Source: Agapetus fuscipes (taxonomy: Eukaryota; Arthropoda; Insecta; Trichoptera; Glossosomatidae). Taken from it: a stretch of 64,000 nucleotides of DNA. The notes beneath the pieces were generated by a model. The model searched no databases, was not told the DNA's origin, and worked only from the letters and a program-made list of their open reading frames with translations. Where the stretch lies: positions 1,612,001 to 1,676,000 of the forward strand of contig OX637337.1 of assembly GCA_951799405.1 (NCBI GenBank), given 5' to 3'. This document shows positions 10,952 to 21,164 of this stretch, piece by piece. Position numbers and translations under genes: made by a program. The stretch's first letter is position 1. Every line of letters begins with the position of its first letter.

Positions 10952-11420
10952 AAACGCAACCGAGCTACACATATAGTGTAACTTCTTGCCTGCGTTATCC
11001 CCGAAGGGTTCGCATGTGGCGCTTCGGTACCTATTTATTTTTACAGGTAGGGGGGCTGGCCTCACCCGACCACTTTCAGTTGAAGTGGGGGTTTCCCAGC
11101 TTCCGGGGAAGCTGGTTCTCATTTCTTGCGAAGGCTGAGTAAACCTTTGAGATCGAACCCTTGCTCTCGGCATGGAATGCTTGCATTCTACCAATTGAGC
11201 TATCGACCCTTTTACGAGCTTGATCGTCGTCGCTACAAAACGCCAATACTCAAGCAAGACCCAGTTGCTGTAAGGCTGGATGGACCTTTAGCGACCGGTC
11301 ATTTTTCAACCCAGCGAAGAGCAAATTTGAAAATATAAATGGTATATTTGTTGTGCTCCACCGAGCCCACAACCTTCCCATTCAGAGTCCAAAGTGTTAC
11401 CACTGAACTACAGACCGGCC
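10952..11420 (-). mobile_element. Composite A-B SINE
   Basis: On the minus strand, SINE-A (11420 to about 11211) loses its 3' third and continues at AGCTCGTAAAA directly into a SINE-B head (GGTCGATAGCTCAATTGGTA) that runs to 10952. The same junction is seen at 18.6 and 34.5 kb. Two tRNA-like promoters lie in tandem. Confidence 0.85.
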
Positions 11421-11770
11421 ATGATGACACTCAAAATTTGTGTCAATTGACCATAGAGGTTATATAGGTTAAAAAAATCCTAAGGGTTGTTTGCGTGGGA
11501 AGCCCACAAACAGTGAGTATTGGTACAAAATTAATGGGGCGAAGAAAGGGGCGCCGCAAAAAATCAGTGACACAAAAAAAACACAGAGAGAGTGAGGTGA
11601 ATTTATATGGGAGCAACTTGAATTTATTTGTACAAAAAAGGTGATAGGGCCTAACCAAACAAAAATATTATTTAAAATGTAGCACCGAGTTTTGGGAAAT
11701 TCGGAGTTTGTCCCTGTAAACCTGCTGATAATCTACTTTACACATGATTTTTGTAGACAGAGCCATGTGA
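11421..11770. other. No recognised feature
   Basis: A 71-residue minus-strand frame at 11443-11658 has no recognisable motif. No repeat recognised. Confidence 0.5.
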
Positions 11771-11856
11771 GAGTAAAAAGTGGAAAGGGTAAACGGGAAG
11801 AGCATGGCTTGATTGGATTGGTGAAATTGTGAAATAATGTTATCTATATGTTGGCA
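11771..11856 (+). pseudogene. Possible LINE-B fragment
   Basis: Resembles the LINE-B segment around 350-435 (GTGGAAAGGGTAAACGGGAA, then GATTGGTGAAATTGTGAAAT), but several changes and a missing piece break the frame. A weak match by eye. Confidence 0.35.
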
Positions 11857-11861
11857 TCTTG

Positions 11862-12172
11862 GACCGGTCCGTAGTCCAGTGGCAACACTTCGGACTCGTA
11901 AATGGAAGGTGGTGGATTCGAACCCCGGCAGAGCACAAAAAATATACCATATATTTCTTCAAATGTGCTCTTCGCTGTGTTGAAAAATTCATAAACCTTT
12001 ACCAAAGACCGGGCACTCAAAGGTCCATCCAACCTTACAACAACTGGGTCTTGCTTGAGAATTGGCGCTTTCTACAGTGACGACCAAGTTTGCAGAGGGC
12101 TCTTGAGGTTTGATACACACAAAAACAGCGCTCACCAAATAAATCATCCTAATATTATTATTATTATTATAG
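11862..12172 (+). mobile_element. SINE-A, full length
   Basis: Head GGACCGGTCCGTAGTCCAGT, box B GATTCGAACCCCGG, body through TTACCAAAGACCGGGCAC, 3' end AACAGCGCTCACCAAATAAA and a TATTATTATTATTATT tail. Confidence 0.92.
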
Positions 12173-12297
12173 AGAGTATGTAAAATAAAGAAATGAAAAT
12201 TTTTCAAAGTTTGTGCATTTACGGGGTGATAATAATTATTTAACTATAATTAAAAAAAAAAAAAAATTATGTAGCATATAGTTTATTTTTACATTTT

Positions 12298-12360
12298 TTA
12301 AATTAAATTGCCTAAGCGCTTTCGGACTTCGTCCGTCCATCTTCAGAGGCTTACTGAGAA
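12298..12360 (-). mobile_element. Penelope-like terminal half with hammerhead-like core
   Basis: On the minus strand CTCTGAAGATGGACGGACG is followed by AAGTCCGAAAGCGCTTAGGC. CTGAAGA, then a GGAC/GTCC stem, then GAAA, matches the order of the hammerhead core reported in Penelope termini. One extra base sits before the stem. Confidence 0.5.
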
Positions 12361-12383
12361 AAACTACAACAAAACGCTGCCTT

Positions 12384-12628
12384 ACTTCTTGTTTGCCGTA
12401 TAGACCATTTAGCTAATTTTACATGAGCAATGTTTGCATGTGTAGGTACTGGACCAATGTATCTTATGAAAACAGGAAATTGATTTAAAAAATATTTAAA
12501 ACAACTCTCACATTATCGAGTTTTACGTTTTTTCTTAGCTCAGATTGTGTAGAATTTGATGTCTTAGACAACTGCATTAAAAAATCATATTTGACAGAAT
12601 TGGTCTATACGGCAAACAAGAACTGGGG
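12384..12628 (+). mobile_element. MITE M1
   Basis: Inverted ends TTCTTGTTTGCCGTATAGAC and its match at the right (GTCTATACGGCAAACAAGAA on plus). The core has CTCACATTATCGAGTTTTAC and TTAGCTCAGATTGTGTAGAA, shared by all M1 copies. No coding potential. Confidence 0.85.
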
Positions 12629-12835
12629 GATTGAAAAGGATAAAAAATCAAGGTAGGAAAGGGAAAATGGGTGAGATGAATGTGGGATGAGGAAATGTAT
12701 TAAAAAAAAAGGTGGATATTGATGAATTGAAAGGAGTATGCAAGGATAGAGAGATATGAAGGCCACTGTGAAGAGTGTCGGGCCACCCCTAGCGGAATCG
12801 CGACAGAGTAACCGTTACAGTTACTGCACTTCTAA
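12629..12835 (+). pseudogene. LINE-B RT C-terminal remnant
   Basis: Degraded match to 380-578: residues DIDELKGVCKDRE, then GGCCACCCCTAGCGGAATCG and the GTTACAGTTAC tail. Frameshifts and stops are present. Confidence 0.7.
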
Positions 12836-12844
12836 GCATCGTAC

Positions 12845-13075
12845 TAATCTAATCTAATCTAAGTTGCAAAGATATGTTACATTGGAGATTCACATTACAT
12901 GCATTCTCACAACCAGACACGTACAAGTTCGCGCTTGCACATGCCTCATGTGAACCTACAACATAACAACCAAATCTAAAATGGACATACACCCTGCAAC
13001 TCTTGCCGTCCTTCCCTGTAACAAGGGTGACATTGGCAAAGTGAACCATTTATACAGCATGGGTGGTCAGCCGCT
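12845..13075 (-). mobile_element. LINE-A 3' UTR copy
   Basis: Minus-strand UTR with plus-strand tail CTAATCTAATCTAATCTAAG. Close to the copy at 9832-10092, sharing the subfamily variant GTGAACCTACAACATAA. Confidence 0.87.
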
Positions 13076-13550
13076 CTAACTCTAAAAGTAATTCACATTT
13101 CAATTTATTTTATAAGACAAAAATGTATACAAGCTTCCTTTGAACACAATTTAGGAGGTACGCGTTATTTGGTCACAATTTATAAGGGGAAAGTACACAG
13201 TTTATTTTCGTAATAGACCGTGCGAAGGTTCGAGAAGGAATTTTCGTCAATGAAATTTACGACCTCAGGGACACGCGAAAATGCTCTCTGCGTCCGTGGC
13301 CATGGAGCGTATTATCGCATGGCGTCAAGCTAAATAACCTTAGTTAAGGCAGCTAGTTTCAAAATATTCTAAAAGGATCTCGAGTATAAAATGTTTAAGC
13401 TCAACTATCACATTTTTCTAAAAATGCGTGTACACTTGAACGTTCTAACTAAAAAAAACACCTCTAGAGGTGTTTTTTTTAGTTTATACATAGTATTGTT
13501 TTGATAAACCGTTTAGTGCTTGTTTGTCTAATATCCATCAGAGGTTGTAA
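13076..13550. other. No recognised element; contains a 38-bp palindrome
   Basis: No repeat family match. The only striking structure is the palindrome listed separately. Confidence 0.5.
13447..13484. repeat. Perfect 38-bp palindrome
   Basis: Arms of 19 bases with no spacer, centred on CTAG (13465/13466): AACT, eight A, CACCTCT and its exact complement. It could extrude as a cruciform or fold in RNA. Function unknown. Confidence 0.9.
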
Positions 13551-13554
13551 AAAC

Positions 13555-13772
13555 TTGATTCTCATTTGCCAATGCCACCACGGTTTTAGAGATAGGCGGT
13601 AGGACTTGCAAGGTTAATGCTCATGTGAGGTTTGGTTTATTTTGTAAGTAAACGTGCAGCATGTGTAAACGCTAACACGTGTCTGCTAATGGGTTTGCAT
13701 TAAATATGATACTTAAATGTCTCATGCTATATATTATATCTCTATGCGACTTACATAGATTATTTACAGATA
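13555..13772 (+). mobile_element. LINE-A 3' UTR, old diverged copy
   Basis: Blocks CATTTGCCAATGCCACCA, GGAC(T)TTGCAAGG and GTGCAGCATGTGTAAACGC are recognisable but heavily changed. It belongs to the variant with TTGGTTTATTTTGTAAGTA. Confidence 0.7.
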
Positions 13773-13796
13773 GATAGAGACCGATAGATAGAAAGG

Positions 13797-13890
13797 TCGT
13801 AGGTAGAATGCTTGCTGTATGATTTCTCGTTTCGGTGTTTATTTCAAGCCCAAATTAAAATACCAGCAAGGTTTACTCAGCATTCAGTCT
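13797..13890 (+). mobile_element. SINE-B fragment
   Basis: GTAGAATGCTTGC, then TTTCGGTGTTTATTTCAAGC and CAAGGTTTACTCAGC; box B is deleted and the 3' half is absent. Confidence 0.75.
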
Positions 13891-13949
13891 CGAACTTGTA
13901 GAAAAAAAATACAGAAACCTTTTTTTTCATATATGCATAAAAAATAGTT

Positions 13950-14078
13950 ATTTATGCCACTGCCAAGTAATGATAGTCTTTTTAACACGAGTGCTAGTTT
14001 GTGCCATGAGGCGCAGCCGAATGGCACAATAGAAAGCACGAGTGTTACAAAGACTAATTACGTGCAGTGGCATACAAT
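13950..14078. mobile_element. Foldback element, TGCCACTG ends
   Basis: TATGCCACTGCC at left and GCAGTGGCATAC at right. Inner arms AACACGAGTGCTAG and AGCACGAGTGTTAC, plus GTGCCAT and ATGGCAC, also pair. It could be a MITE of about 125 bp. Confidence 0.55.
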
Positions 14079-14206
14079 ACTTTTTCTACGACCATGAGAG
14101 AATTAACAAAATAGTGAATAATAGTCATTATAATGTACTCGTCCATTTGAAGTAATTAAAACCTTACCTTTGTCAAAACGTGTGATTTATCATTCCCTTC
14201 GATTAT

Positions 14207-14440
14207 CTAATCTAACCTAAGTTGTAACAATAAATTATATTTAGGTTTCATATTGAATTCATGCCCATTGCCCACAAGCCGACACATATGTATAAGGTCG
14301 CGCTTTTACATCCTGCATATAAGCTTAAACATTCAAACCCAAAACTCAAATAAACATATGCCCTGCAGTTGTATTGGCAGGTGAACCAAATTTGTACAGC
14401 ATAGGTGATCAACCTCATACTCACCTATTAACCAAGTAAC
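14207..14440 (-). mobile_element. LINE-A 3' UTR, diverged copy
   Basis: Plus-strand tail ATCTAATCTAACCTAAGTTG, then a shortened UTR with CCCTGCAGTTGTATTGGCA. An internal deletion removes the ACAGGGGTGACAT block. Confidence 0.72.
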
Positions 14441-14635
14441 TTTTTGAGTTTGTTTATTTTTTGCGGTGAAATTTTTTGTATTGTTTTCCTTTCAAGCCTT
14501 TTATTTTCCATTGAAAAAAGGAAAGCTTTATTTGGAGCAATCCGATAAATAAATTCGATAAATTTTAGCACTATTAACAATTTTTATTTGACTCTACACA
14601 TAAAATATACTTATTTATTTTCATCTGAACAGGGC

Positions 14636-14745
14636 TGAAAGTCTCATCACCACGGTAATTCCTACCTACCAAATATCACTAATATTGTATGAAGCCTAAT
14701 CAGCTGATCGCTTGCGGCCATCTTGGATTGACAGGTCTTCATACC
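14636..14745 (+). repeat. Dispersed repeat, partner of the 33.0-33.5 kb element
   Basis: TGAAAGTCTCATCACCACGG and AATCAGCTGATCGCTTGCGG match, inverted, the two halves of the transposon-like element at 33003-33547. Confidence 0.6.
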
Positions 14746-14833
14746 CCCATACAAGGTTGACATTTAAAATTAAAAAATGGTTCCAATTCTGACAATGCGC
14801 ATGCGCACATGTTCATTTTAACACGGTTACCGG

Positions 14834-14856
14834 TTGCATAATGTAACATTATGCAA
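14834..14856. repeat. 23-bp palindrome
   Basis: Arms TTGCATAATGT and ACATTATGCAA around a single A. No known role. Confidence 0.8.
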
Positions 14857-15377
14857 CGGGTGTAGAAATGTATGGCATTGTGATTGCGTTAGCCGTTTTG
14901 TAATTAGTAAATTACCAAATGGGAGTAGAAAAAATCCTTTGTTTGAGTTTTCCATACAACATTGTATGTTTAAATACGTTTTATGAAATAATATACATAC
15001 TTGTATTAATAAATAATGGCGTCTGAGCCGTTTTATTTATAAAAGCAAATTTTACCCAAAAACATAATTTGAAATTGTCACGGTACGAGGATTTTGTTTC
15101 GCCCTTAAAACTCTTGTCAATAAGCAATCGAGATTTTCCGATAAAACGTGTTTTTTTAATGAAACCTCTGTGCGCAAACATGAAAATGTCAATTTCGATA
15201 AATTTCCATATAATATAATGTAAGCTCTCTCCCACGTTTACAAAATTTTCATATTTACTATCAAGCAGTGGCGTGCCTACGGTTTCTGCCATGCGCATGC
15301 TGGATAATGAAAGTTGCACTAAATCACAAATAATAAATCTTACCCCTTTGTTTCTTTCCTCAGTGTTTCTTAAATTG

Positions 15378-15615
15378 GGCCTGTTGCACCAAGCTCCAAT
15401 CAGACAAAAATCAAAATTAGGTGGGATTTCAACCTTTCAAATCAAGCATTTGGCTGCATACACGTAAATCAGCTGATATACATTATATTTCCTGTTCAAC
15501 TTCCATCATATTTTTACCCACTTCCGATAAATATTTAACCGAGGGCCTTACCAGAATGAAGCAATCAAATTTGATTTGTCAATTAAATATTGATTAGAGG
15601 TTGGTGCAACAGGCC
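15378..15615. mobile_element. MITE with GGCCTGTTGCACCAA ends
   Basis: Inverted ends of about 25 bp: GGCCTGTTGCACCAAGCTCC and, from the right, GGCCTGTTGCACCAACCTCT. 238 bp, no coding. No target-site duplication that I trust. Confidence 0.7.
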
Positions 15616-16337
15616 TAATCTCTCAGACTTAGATTTTGGATTAATCAATAAATCTTTACATACTTATGATCATTACAAGGTACAACTATATTTTTACAGG
15701 AATTCATTGTATACTATAAAAACCGTATTATCGATCGTAAACAAGGAATACGTATTTTTGATATTTGAACCTGACGGAACAGTGTTTTCAAAACACAATA
15801 CATAAGTCATTCATAAATCTTTAAACAGCTTCAGTCTGGAATCGTAAAATTTAATCGACGAAAAGCTTAGCGTATCTCAATATTATTATCATGCGTACTC
15901 CAAGCCACAGCTCCAAGCACAATCAAGGAATGTTTGTTTTCATTTAGAATTAAAAGAGCTTACGCGACTATCTTCATACAAACTTACAGAGGTCAAGCTT
16001 TTTCATACGTTAAACAAAGACGGGCATACATTTCTCAATCACGTTTGAAGAACAGAGTTTCGTTCGGCAATGACTAAAATTAATATCCCATTTTACCTCA
16101 CAGATGGCAGTAGCACGAATATTGATATATATCTTTAATCTACTCAAATATATTCATTATTTTCATTTCTGAGGGTACGCATGCTTAGCTTTTTAGCTTG
16201 TAAGATAGTCGCGCCACTGCTATGAAGCAACGTTAAGACTTTCAAAGGTCTCAAAGCTTTGCATTTTTTCTTCAAAAGCTCTCCTTTTTTTGATAATTTA
16301 ATATTTATTGAACCAATATAAACACATTTTATACGTG
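15616..16337. other. No recognised feature
   Basis: The minus-strand frame at 16144-16509 extends into two MITEs and is not a gene. The remainder shows no motif. Confidence 0.5.
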
Positions 16338-16340
16338 TTA

Positions 16341-16778
16341 GAGCCCGATCCCACTTGTCGGGTGTCGGATCCGTATATTCATAGGAGGTTCCAGTTGCAG
16401 GGCATTTCGGACAAAATCGGTTCCCGACAAGTCGCTGCCTTAGTTCTTGTTTACCGTATACGCCATTGAGAAAACAACATGAGCAATGTTTGCATGTGTA
16501 CTGGACCAATGTGTCTTATAAAAAACAAGAAATTTATTTAAAAAATATTTAATAGAACTCTCACATTATCGAGTTTTACGGTTTTTCTTAGCTCAGATTG
16601 TGTAGAGTTTGTTTCATAAGACAACTGTATGACAAAGTCATATTTGACAAGATTGGCGTAGGTATACGGTAAACAAGAACTGGGGGAGCGAAGTGTGAAT
16701 AACTTCATACATAATGTTCTGCCACTGGAACCTCCGATTAATATACGGATCCGACACCCGACAAGTGGGAACGGGCTC
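16341..16778. mobile_element. PIF/Harbinger-like MITE
   Basis: About 60-bp inverted ends: GAGCCCGATCCCACTTGTCG... and, from the right, GAGCCCGTTCCCACTTGTCG.... Both contain GGTGTCGGATCCGTATATT. TTA flanks both sides (16338-16340, 16779-16781), the usual 3-bp duplication of PIF/Harbinger elements. An M1 MITE lies inside; without it the element is about 180 bp. Confidence 0.82.
16433..16690 (+). mobile_element. MITE M1 nested in the Harbinger-like MITE
   Basis: Ends TTCTTGTTTACCGTATACGC and (plus, right) GTATACGGTAAACAAGAACT; the core matches other M1 copies. Its presence splits the Harbinger-like element. Confidence 0.87.
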
Positions 16779-16849
16779 TTAGATTACAATTTCCTCGAAT
16801 ATAAGTGAGTAAGATTATAATTTAATTTCTGGGTTCATTTTTGGGCCTA

Positions 16850-17055
16850 TGAGGCTATTCCCTTATGCTGTTGCAGCTTGGTTCACTTTTGCCAATGCCA
16901 TCCAGTTTTAGGGAAAAGCGGCAGGAGCTAGAAAGCGTATGTTCATTTGAGGTTTGGTTTATTCTGTATGCACACACGCAACATGCCTCAAAGCGAATTT
17001 ACATATGAAACTTAAATGCTAATATATGTTTGCAGCCTGGATAATAGATAAAATT
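16850..17055 (+). mobile_element. LINE-A 3' UTR, diverged copy
   Basis: TTCACTTTTGCCAATGCCAT and TATGTTCATTTGAGGTTTGG retained; shortened before the terminal ATAGAT. Followed by a weak Penelope-terminus trace (TTCACACAGTGAAAGTCC near 17079). Confidence 0.7.
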
Positions 17056-17139
17056 ATATTTTTTGTAAGGGTATCTCTATTCACACAGTGAAAGTCCATT
17101 GTATTTTTTTTATAATTCAAATATTACATTTTTTGCATA

Positions 17140-17460
17140 GGAATTTTTTAACTTTTTTTGTATAGATTTCTTTTTAAGGTTTTGTTATTTTTTATACTTA
17201 AATGTTATTTATTATTCGTATTCCTTGACTTATAGGTTGGTATGTGACTGACCACCCATACTGTAAAAAATGGTTCACTTTGCCAATGTCACCCCTGTGT
17301 CAGAGAAGGTCGGCAAAAGTTGTAGGTCTTTTGTTCATTTGAGGTTTGGATTTTATTTGTAAGTACACATTTAGAATTTGTAAGCGCGAACTACACGTGT
17401 TTGTTTGTGGGCATACATCTTATCCTTGCAACTTAAATTAGAGATTATTAAAGATTATAG
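17140..17460 (+). mobile_element. LINE-A 3' UTR, longer copy
   Basis: Begins in the T-rich part just after the RT stop (TTTTGTATAGATTTCTTTTT), as at 7540. It continues through GGTTGGTATGTGACTGACCA and ends TATCCTTGCAACTTA. Confidence 0.87.
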
Positions 17461-17751
17461 AAATGGAAAAAAAAACTTTTAATTCAATTTAATTTTATAA
17501 AATTATTGTTCGATATGTGTTTCATAAAGTAATCTATTATTGATTCACAGATCTTGAGATGAGAACGACTAGCAAATTTCTCGAGTTTTAGGTCTTCTAG
17601 ATGAGCGATGACCTATTAGAATCTCGTTAAATAGTAACGATGTTGGCTTTCAAGGCTCATTCTAGAGACAATATAATTTCTCCTAAATTGCCTTCTAGAT
17701 CAGCTCGGGGTATGATGAACATTTAGTGCAACTATTTAAGAAAAACACCTT
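17461..17751. other. No recognised feature
   Basis: AT-rich with scattered CTCGAG/CTAGA words; nothing identified. Confidence 0.4.
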
Positions 17752-18020
17752 GTTAAGTTCCTGACTTATAGGTTGTTATGCGGCTGACCACCCATACTGT
17801 AAAAAATTGGTTCACTTTGCCAATGTCACCCCTGTTTCAGGGAAGGACGGCAAGAATTGCAAGGCTTACGTTCATTTAAGATTGGGTTTTTATATTGTAG
17901 GTCCACATGCGGCATGTGTTAGCGCGAAATTATACATATCTGCTTGTGGGAATGCATTTAATATAAATCTTAAATGATATATTATATCTTTGCAGTTTAG
18001 ATTAGATTAGATTAGATTTA
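17752..18020 (+). mobile_element. LINE-A 3' UTR copy
   Basis: Very similar to 8440-8698, including the variant AATTGCAAGGCTTACG. ATTAG tail. Confidence 0.88.
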
Positions 18021-18270
18021 AGAAAAACAGAAGTTTTTTAGTCACAATAAACTAAAAATGAAAACAAAAAAGTCATACCTCACGGATGCTCAGTGAGCAA
18101 GGATGAACTGTTCTTGATTGACATGTCTCCTAGAAGTTGGCTACGAATAACGATACTGACGAGGGTACAATAAATTTCAAATATTATGTAAGGTTTTTGT
18201 ATTTTTTAGTGTCATTCCAAATAAAATTTAATTATACTTTTAGATGTCCATCTATGCATATAGGAAATGA

Positions 18271-18784
18271 AAGGCAACGCAACACAACCAAGCTACACAC
18301 ATAGTGTAACTTTTTCCTGCGTTATCCTCGAAGGGGTCGCATGTGGCGATTCGGGACCTATTTATTTTTATAGGTGAGAGGGCCGGCCTCATGCCAACCG
18401 CTTCCGTTGAAGGGGGGGTTTCCCAGCTCCCGAGGGGCTGGTAATCATTTATTGTGAAGGCTTAGTAAGCCTTGGCGGTGTTTTATTTTTGGTTTTTAAA
18501 ATAAACACCGAAAAGGGAATTCATTTCTGACACCATCGGTGAGGATCGAACCCTTGCTCTCGGCATGGAATGCAATCATTCTAACAACTGAGCTATTGAC
18601 CGGACTTTTTACGAGCTTAGCCGTTGGTAAAAAGCACCAATCCACAAGCAATACCTAGTTGCCGTAAGGCTGGATGGACCTTTGGTAAAGGTTTTATGAA
18701 TTTTTTAACCCAGTGAAAAGCATATTTGAAAAAATTAATGGTTTATTTTTGTGCTCCCCCGGGATTCGAACCCACAACCTTCCA
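18271..18784 (-). mobile_element. Composite A-B SINE, 5'-truncated
   Basis: The SINE-A part (18784 to about 18606) lacks its first 40 bases. It joins SINE-B (to 18271) at AGCTCGTAAAAAGTCCGGTC, the same breakpoint as in the other two composites. SINE-B retains both tRNA-like boxes and the tail. Confidence 0.85.
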
Positions 18785-18835
18785 TAAAGTTGACTAAAGG
18801 AAATAAAAAGATATAAAATAAAATATTTTTTTCAA

Positions 18836-19000
18836 AACGTAGTTTTATTTTCACAATAATTGTATCTACCTCAAGCACTTTCGACCTTCAAGATTCAGGT
18901 CATTATACTGACCTGAATGATGAAGGTCGAAAGTGCTTGAGGCTTTTATTTTAAATTAAAATGAATTTTCACTGTGTGAATACACAAACCCTACAAAAAA
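18836..19000. mobile_element. Penelope-like terminal foldback
   Basis: Arms at about 18870-18902 and 18909-18942 (CAAGCACTTTCGACCTTCA and its complement). Ends in TTTTCACTGTGTGAATACAC and an A run. Same family as 4345-4560. Confidence 0.7.
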
Positions 19001-19317
19001 AAAAAAAAAAAAAACGAAATAAAGAGAGCTATTCAAATAGAATATTGCTATTAACTTCGTTTCTTTAGATTACAAGTTTCAATGTTTGAGAAACAGTGTT
19101 CCCGTCTGGGAGACTCAACTTTATAATCGTTTACAGATTCAATGTACGAGAGAGTTCAAGTTTTTGGTTTCTACGCAAAATTATTAATAGTTTCGTGTGG
19201 ATATTATCCGTTAATTCTATAGTTTTAGTTTAATTTATAGTTTACTAATAGTTTTAGTGTACAAACATCAGCTTGTACAGTATATTTTTGAACAAAGCAT
19301 TAATTGTTGGTGTAGAC

Positions 19318-19915
19318 CAGGGGTCGGCAACCTTTTGTTGTAAAAGGGCCAAATATTTTACGTGGGATTTAGTGCGGGCCGCACTTGGGCAGTGGCGGAT
19401 CTAACGGTCAGCATTTCAGCACATGCTGACTAGCCCCCCCCCCCCCCCCCCGCGTCATGTATCGTGAACATTAATAAATTGACGTACGAACTACAAATGA
19501 AATGCAATATTGATTCTACCCCCCCATAATAAATTTCATATTGTAGAATCCCCGCCAATTCAATTTGGGAATCCCGCAATTCAGGGAACTCCACGCGAAT
19601 CGACACCGGCCTACATAGAGAAATCTACCCACAAATTCTACTCCCCCCTTTAAATAAGTTGACCACCTATCGAGTCTAAGATCCGCCCCTACGCTTGGAG
19701 CACATGTCATTGCCTAAAATATTTGTATTCAAATATTTTAGTTGTATAAAAATATTTTAGTTATAAAAATAAAACGCTACTTGTCCATTTTTACGACATT
19801 TGTTGTATTTTTTTTTCACTCCATTGTGTACGTGTATGATATCGTCCGCACATGCGTTGCGGTGAATATCTTGCGGGCCGCATGCGGCCCGCGGGCCGCA
19901 GGTTGCCGACCCATG
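19318..19915. mobile_element. Non-autonomous hAT transposon
   Basis: Inverted ends CAGGGGTCGGCAACC and (from the right) CATGGGTCGGCAACC. GTGTAGAC is repeated exactly at 19310-19317 and 19916-19923, the 8-bp duplication expected for hAT. GGGCCGC-rich inner ends are typical of this insect MITE type. No transposase frame remains, so mobilisation would have needed a partner. A second element lies inside. Confidence 0.92.
19390..19691. mobile_element. Second hAT-like element nested in the first
   Basis: Left end CAGTGGCGGATCTAACGG; from the right, TAGGGGCGGATCTTAGACT. The flanks CACTTGGG and CGCTTGGA agree at 6 of 8 positions, as for a decayed 8-bp duplication. Contains a run of 18 C at 19434-19451. 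The small minus-strand frame at 19516-19710 is not a gene. Confidence 0.65.
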
Positions 19916-20082
19916 GTGTAGACTATTAATCCCTGATAGCACAGACTTCAATTTTCATAGAACCACAATATGCTCACTAAATGGCTTAAACTAAATTGAA
20001 ACTGTTTTAATTGTCCCTGTTCTTAATCTTCTTATTTTGTTTTATTTTTTTTTAAATATATTCACTAAAAGTGTATTTCGAT

Positions 20083-20520
20083 GTAATCTATAATCTAGAT
20101 GCTGCAAAGATGCGTTAACATTTAAGGCTCATATTCAATGCATGCCCACAGACAGGCACATCGCACGTTTAATAATAAAGAGCAATTACTCGAAAAACAA
20201 GAATGTTGGGAAATCACGTTTGAAGTTCAGACTACCAATACAACTTGTATGGGATGAAAAAGGCGACCGATGTTTTATCTCGGTCATATTCGTCCAAATT
20301 GAACGGCTGTCGCATTCTACCTATACTTTTCGCATTGTTCTTGCGTTTTATTACAAAATCTCAATTTTCCGAATTTTCGAGTTATTGCTCTTTATTACTA
20401 AGCGTGCGACATGTAGGTTCGCGCCTACACATTCTGCATGTGTAAATATAAATAAAAAATATAACCTCACATGAACATAAACCTTGCAACTCCTGCCGCC
20501 TTTCTATGTAAATAAACATT
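20083..20520 (-). mobile_element. LINE-A 3' UTR split by a MITE
   Basis: Plus-strand tail ATCTATAATCTAGATGCTGC and, after the insert, TTCGCGCCTACACATTCTGC. Together the two parts give a diverged but complete minus-strand UTR. Confidence 0.8.
20162..20408. mobile_element. 247-bp MITE with ACAT duplication
   Basis: Ends CGCACGTTTAATAATAAAGA and (from the right) CGCACGCTTAGTAATAAAGA; the inverted match runs about 33 bp. ACAT flanks at 20158-20161 and 20409-20412. It sits in a LINE-A UTR, so its borders can be read from the interrupted repeat. Confidence 0.85.
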
Positions 20521-20534
20521 GTTTTCGAAACTGC

Positions 20535-20830
20535 TACGCAACTAACGCAATTAAGCTACGCATATAGTGTAACTTCTTGATAAGTTTTCCCGAAAGGTTT
20601 CACATGCGGCGAGAGGAACCTATTTATTTTGACAGGTAAGGGGGGCGGCCTTACGTCAACCACTTCGGATGAAGTGGAAGTTTCCAGGCTTCCGAGGGGC
20701 TGGTACTCATTTCTTATGAAGACTGAATAAACCTTGCTGGTATTTTACTTTGGGTGGGATTTGAGCCCGAGCTCTCGGCATGGATTGCAAGCACTCTACC
20801 ACTGAGCTATCGACCGGACCGGACCGGTCG
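20535..20830 (-). mobile_element. SINE-B copy
   Basis: Tail GCAATTAAGCTACGCATATA, body with GGGGGGCGGCC, and head with GAGCTCTCGGCATGGATTGC. The region after the head is shortened. Ends in repeated GGACC. Confidence 0.85.
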
Positions 20831-21160
20831 TACATTATTAAATTTTACATGCCCCCTTAAGAGCGATTGACCGAGCTAATTACTTCTTTGTAATTCAATA
20901 TTTAAATTGTAAAAAAAACATGTTTATTTTATTGTAAAATAATCATAATAATAATGGTAAACAAATATTTTGTTTCTATTTTATCTGAAGGAAATTTGAT
21001 TCCAAATGATGCTCCAACAATACCGATTGAATTGAAATTTCTTCGTTTTATTTTGAATCACGATTCGTTATTGTTTCATGCAAATACAAAAAAAAAATCG
21101 TATATTATTTACTTATCTGTTGAATATTTTCCAAGGACATATTTTTTTAGTCATAACATT
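20831..21160. other. No recognised feature
   Basis: A 76-residue plus-strand frame at 20954-21184 runs into LINE-A and shows no motif. Confidence 0.45.
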
Positions 21161-21164
21161 TTCA

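Noticed and set aside
16144..16509. 121-residue minus-strand frame with several cysteines
   Set aside because: It runs across the end of a Harbinger-like MITE and into M1; no zinc-finger spacing and no second copy of the frame.
20142..20474. 110-residue plus-strand frame
   Set aside because: It spans a MITE and both sides of the LINE-A UTR it interrupts.
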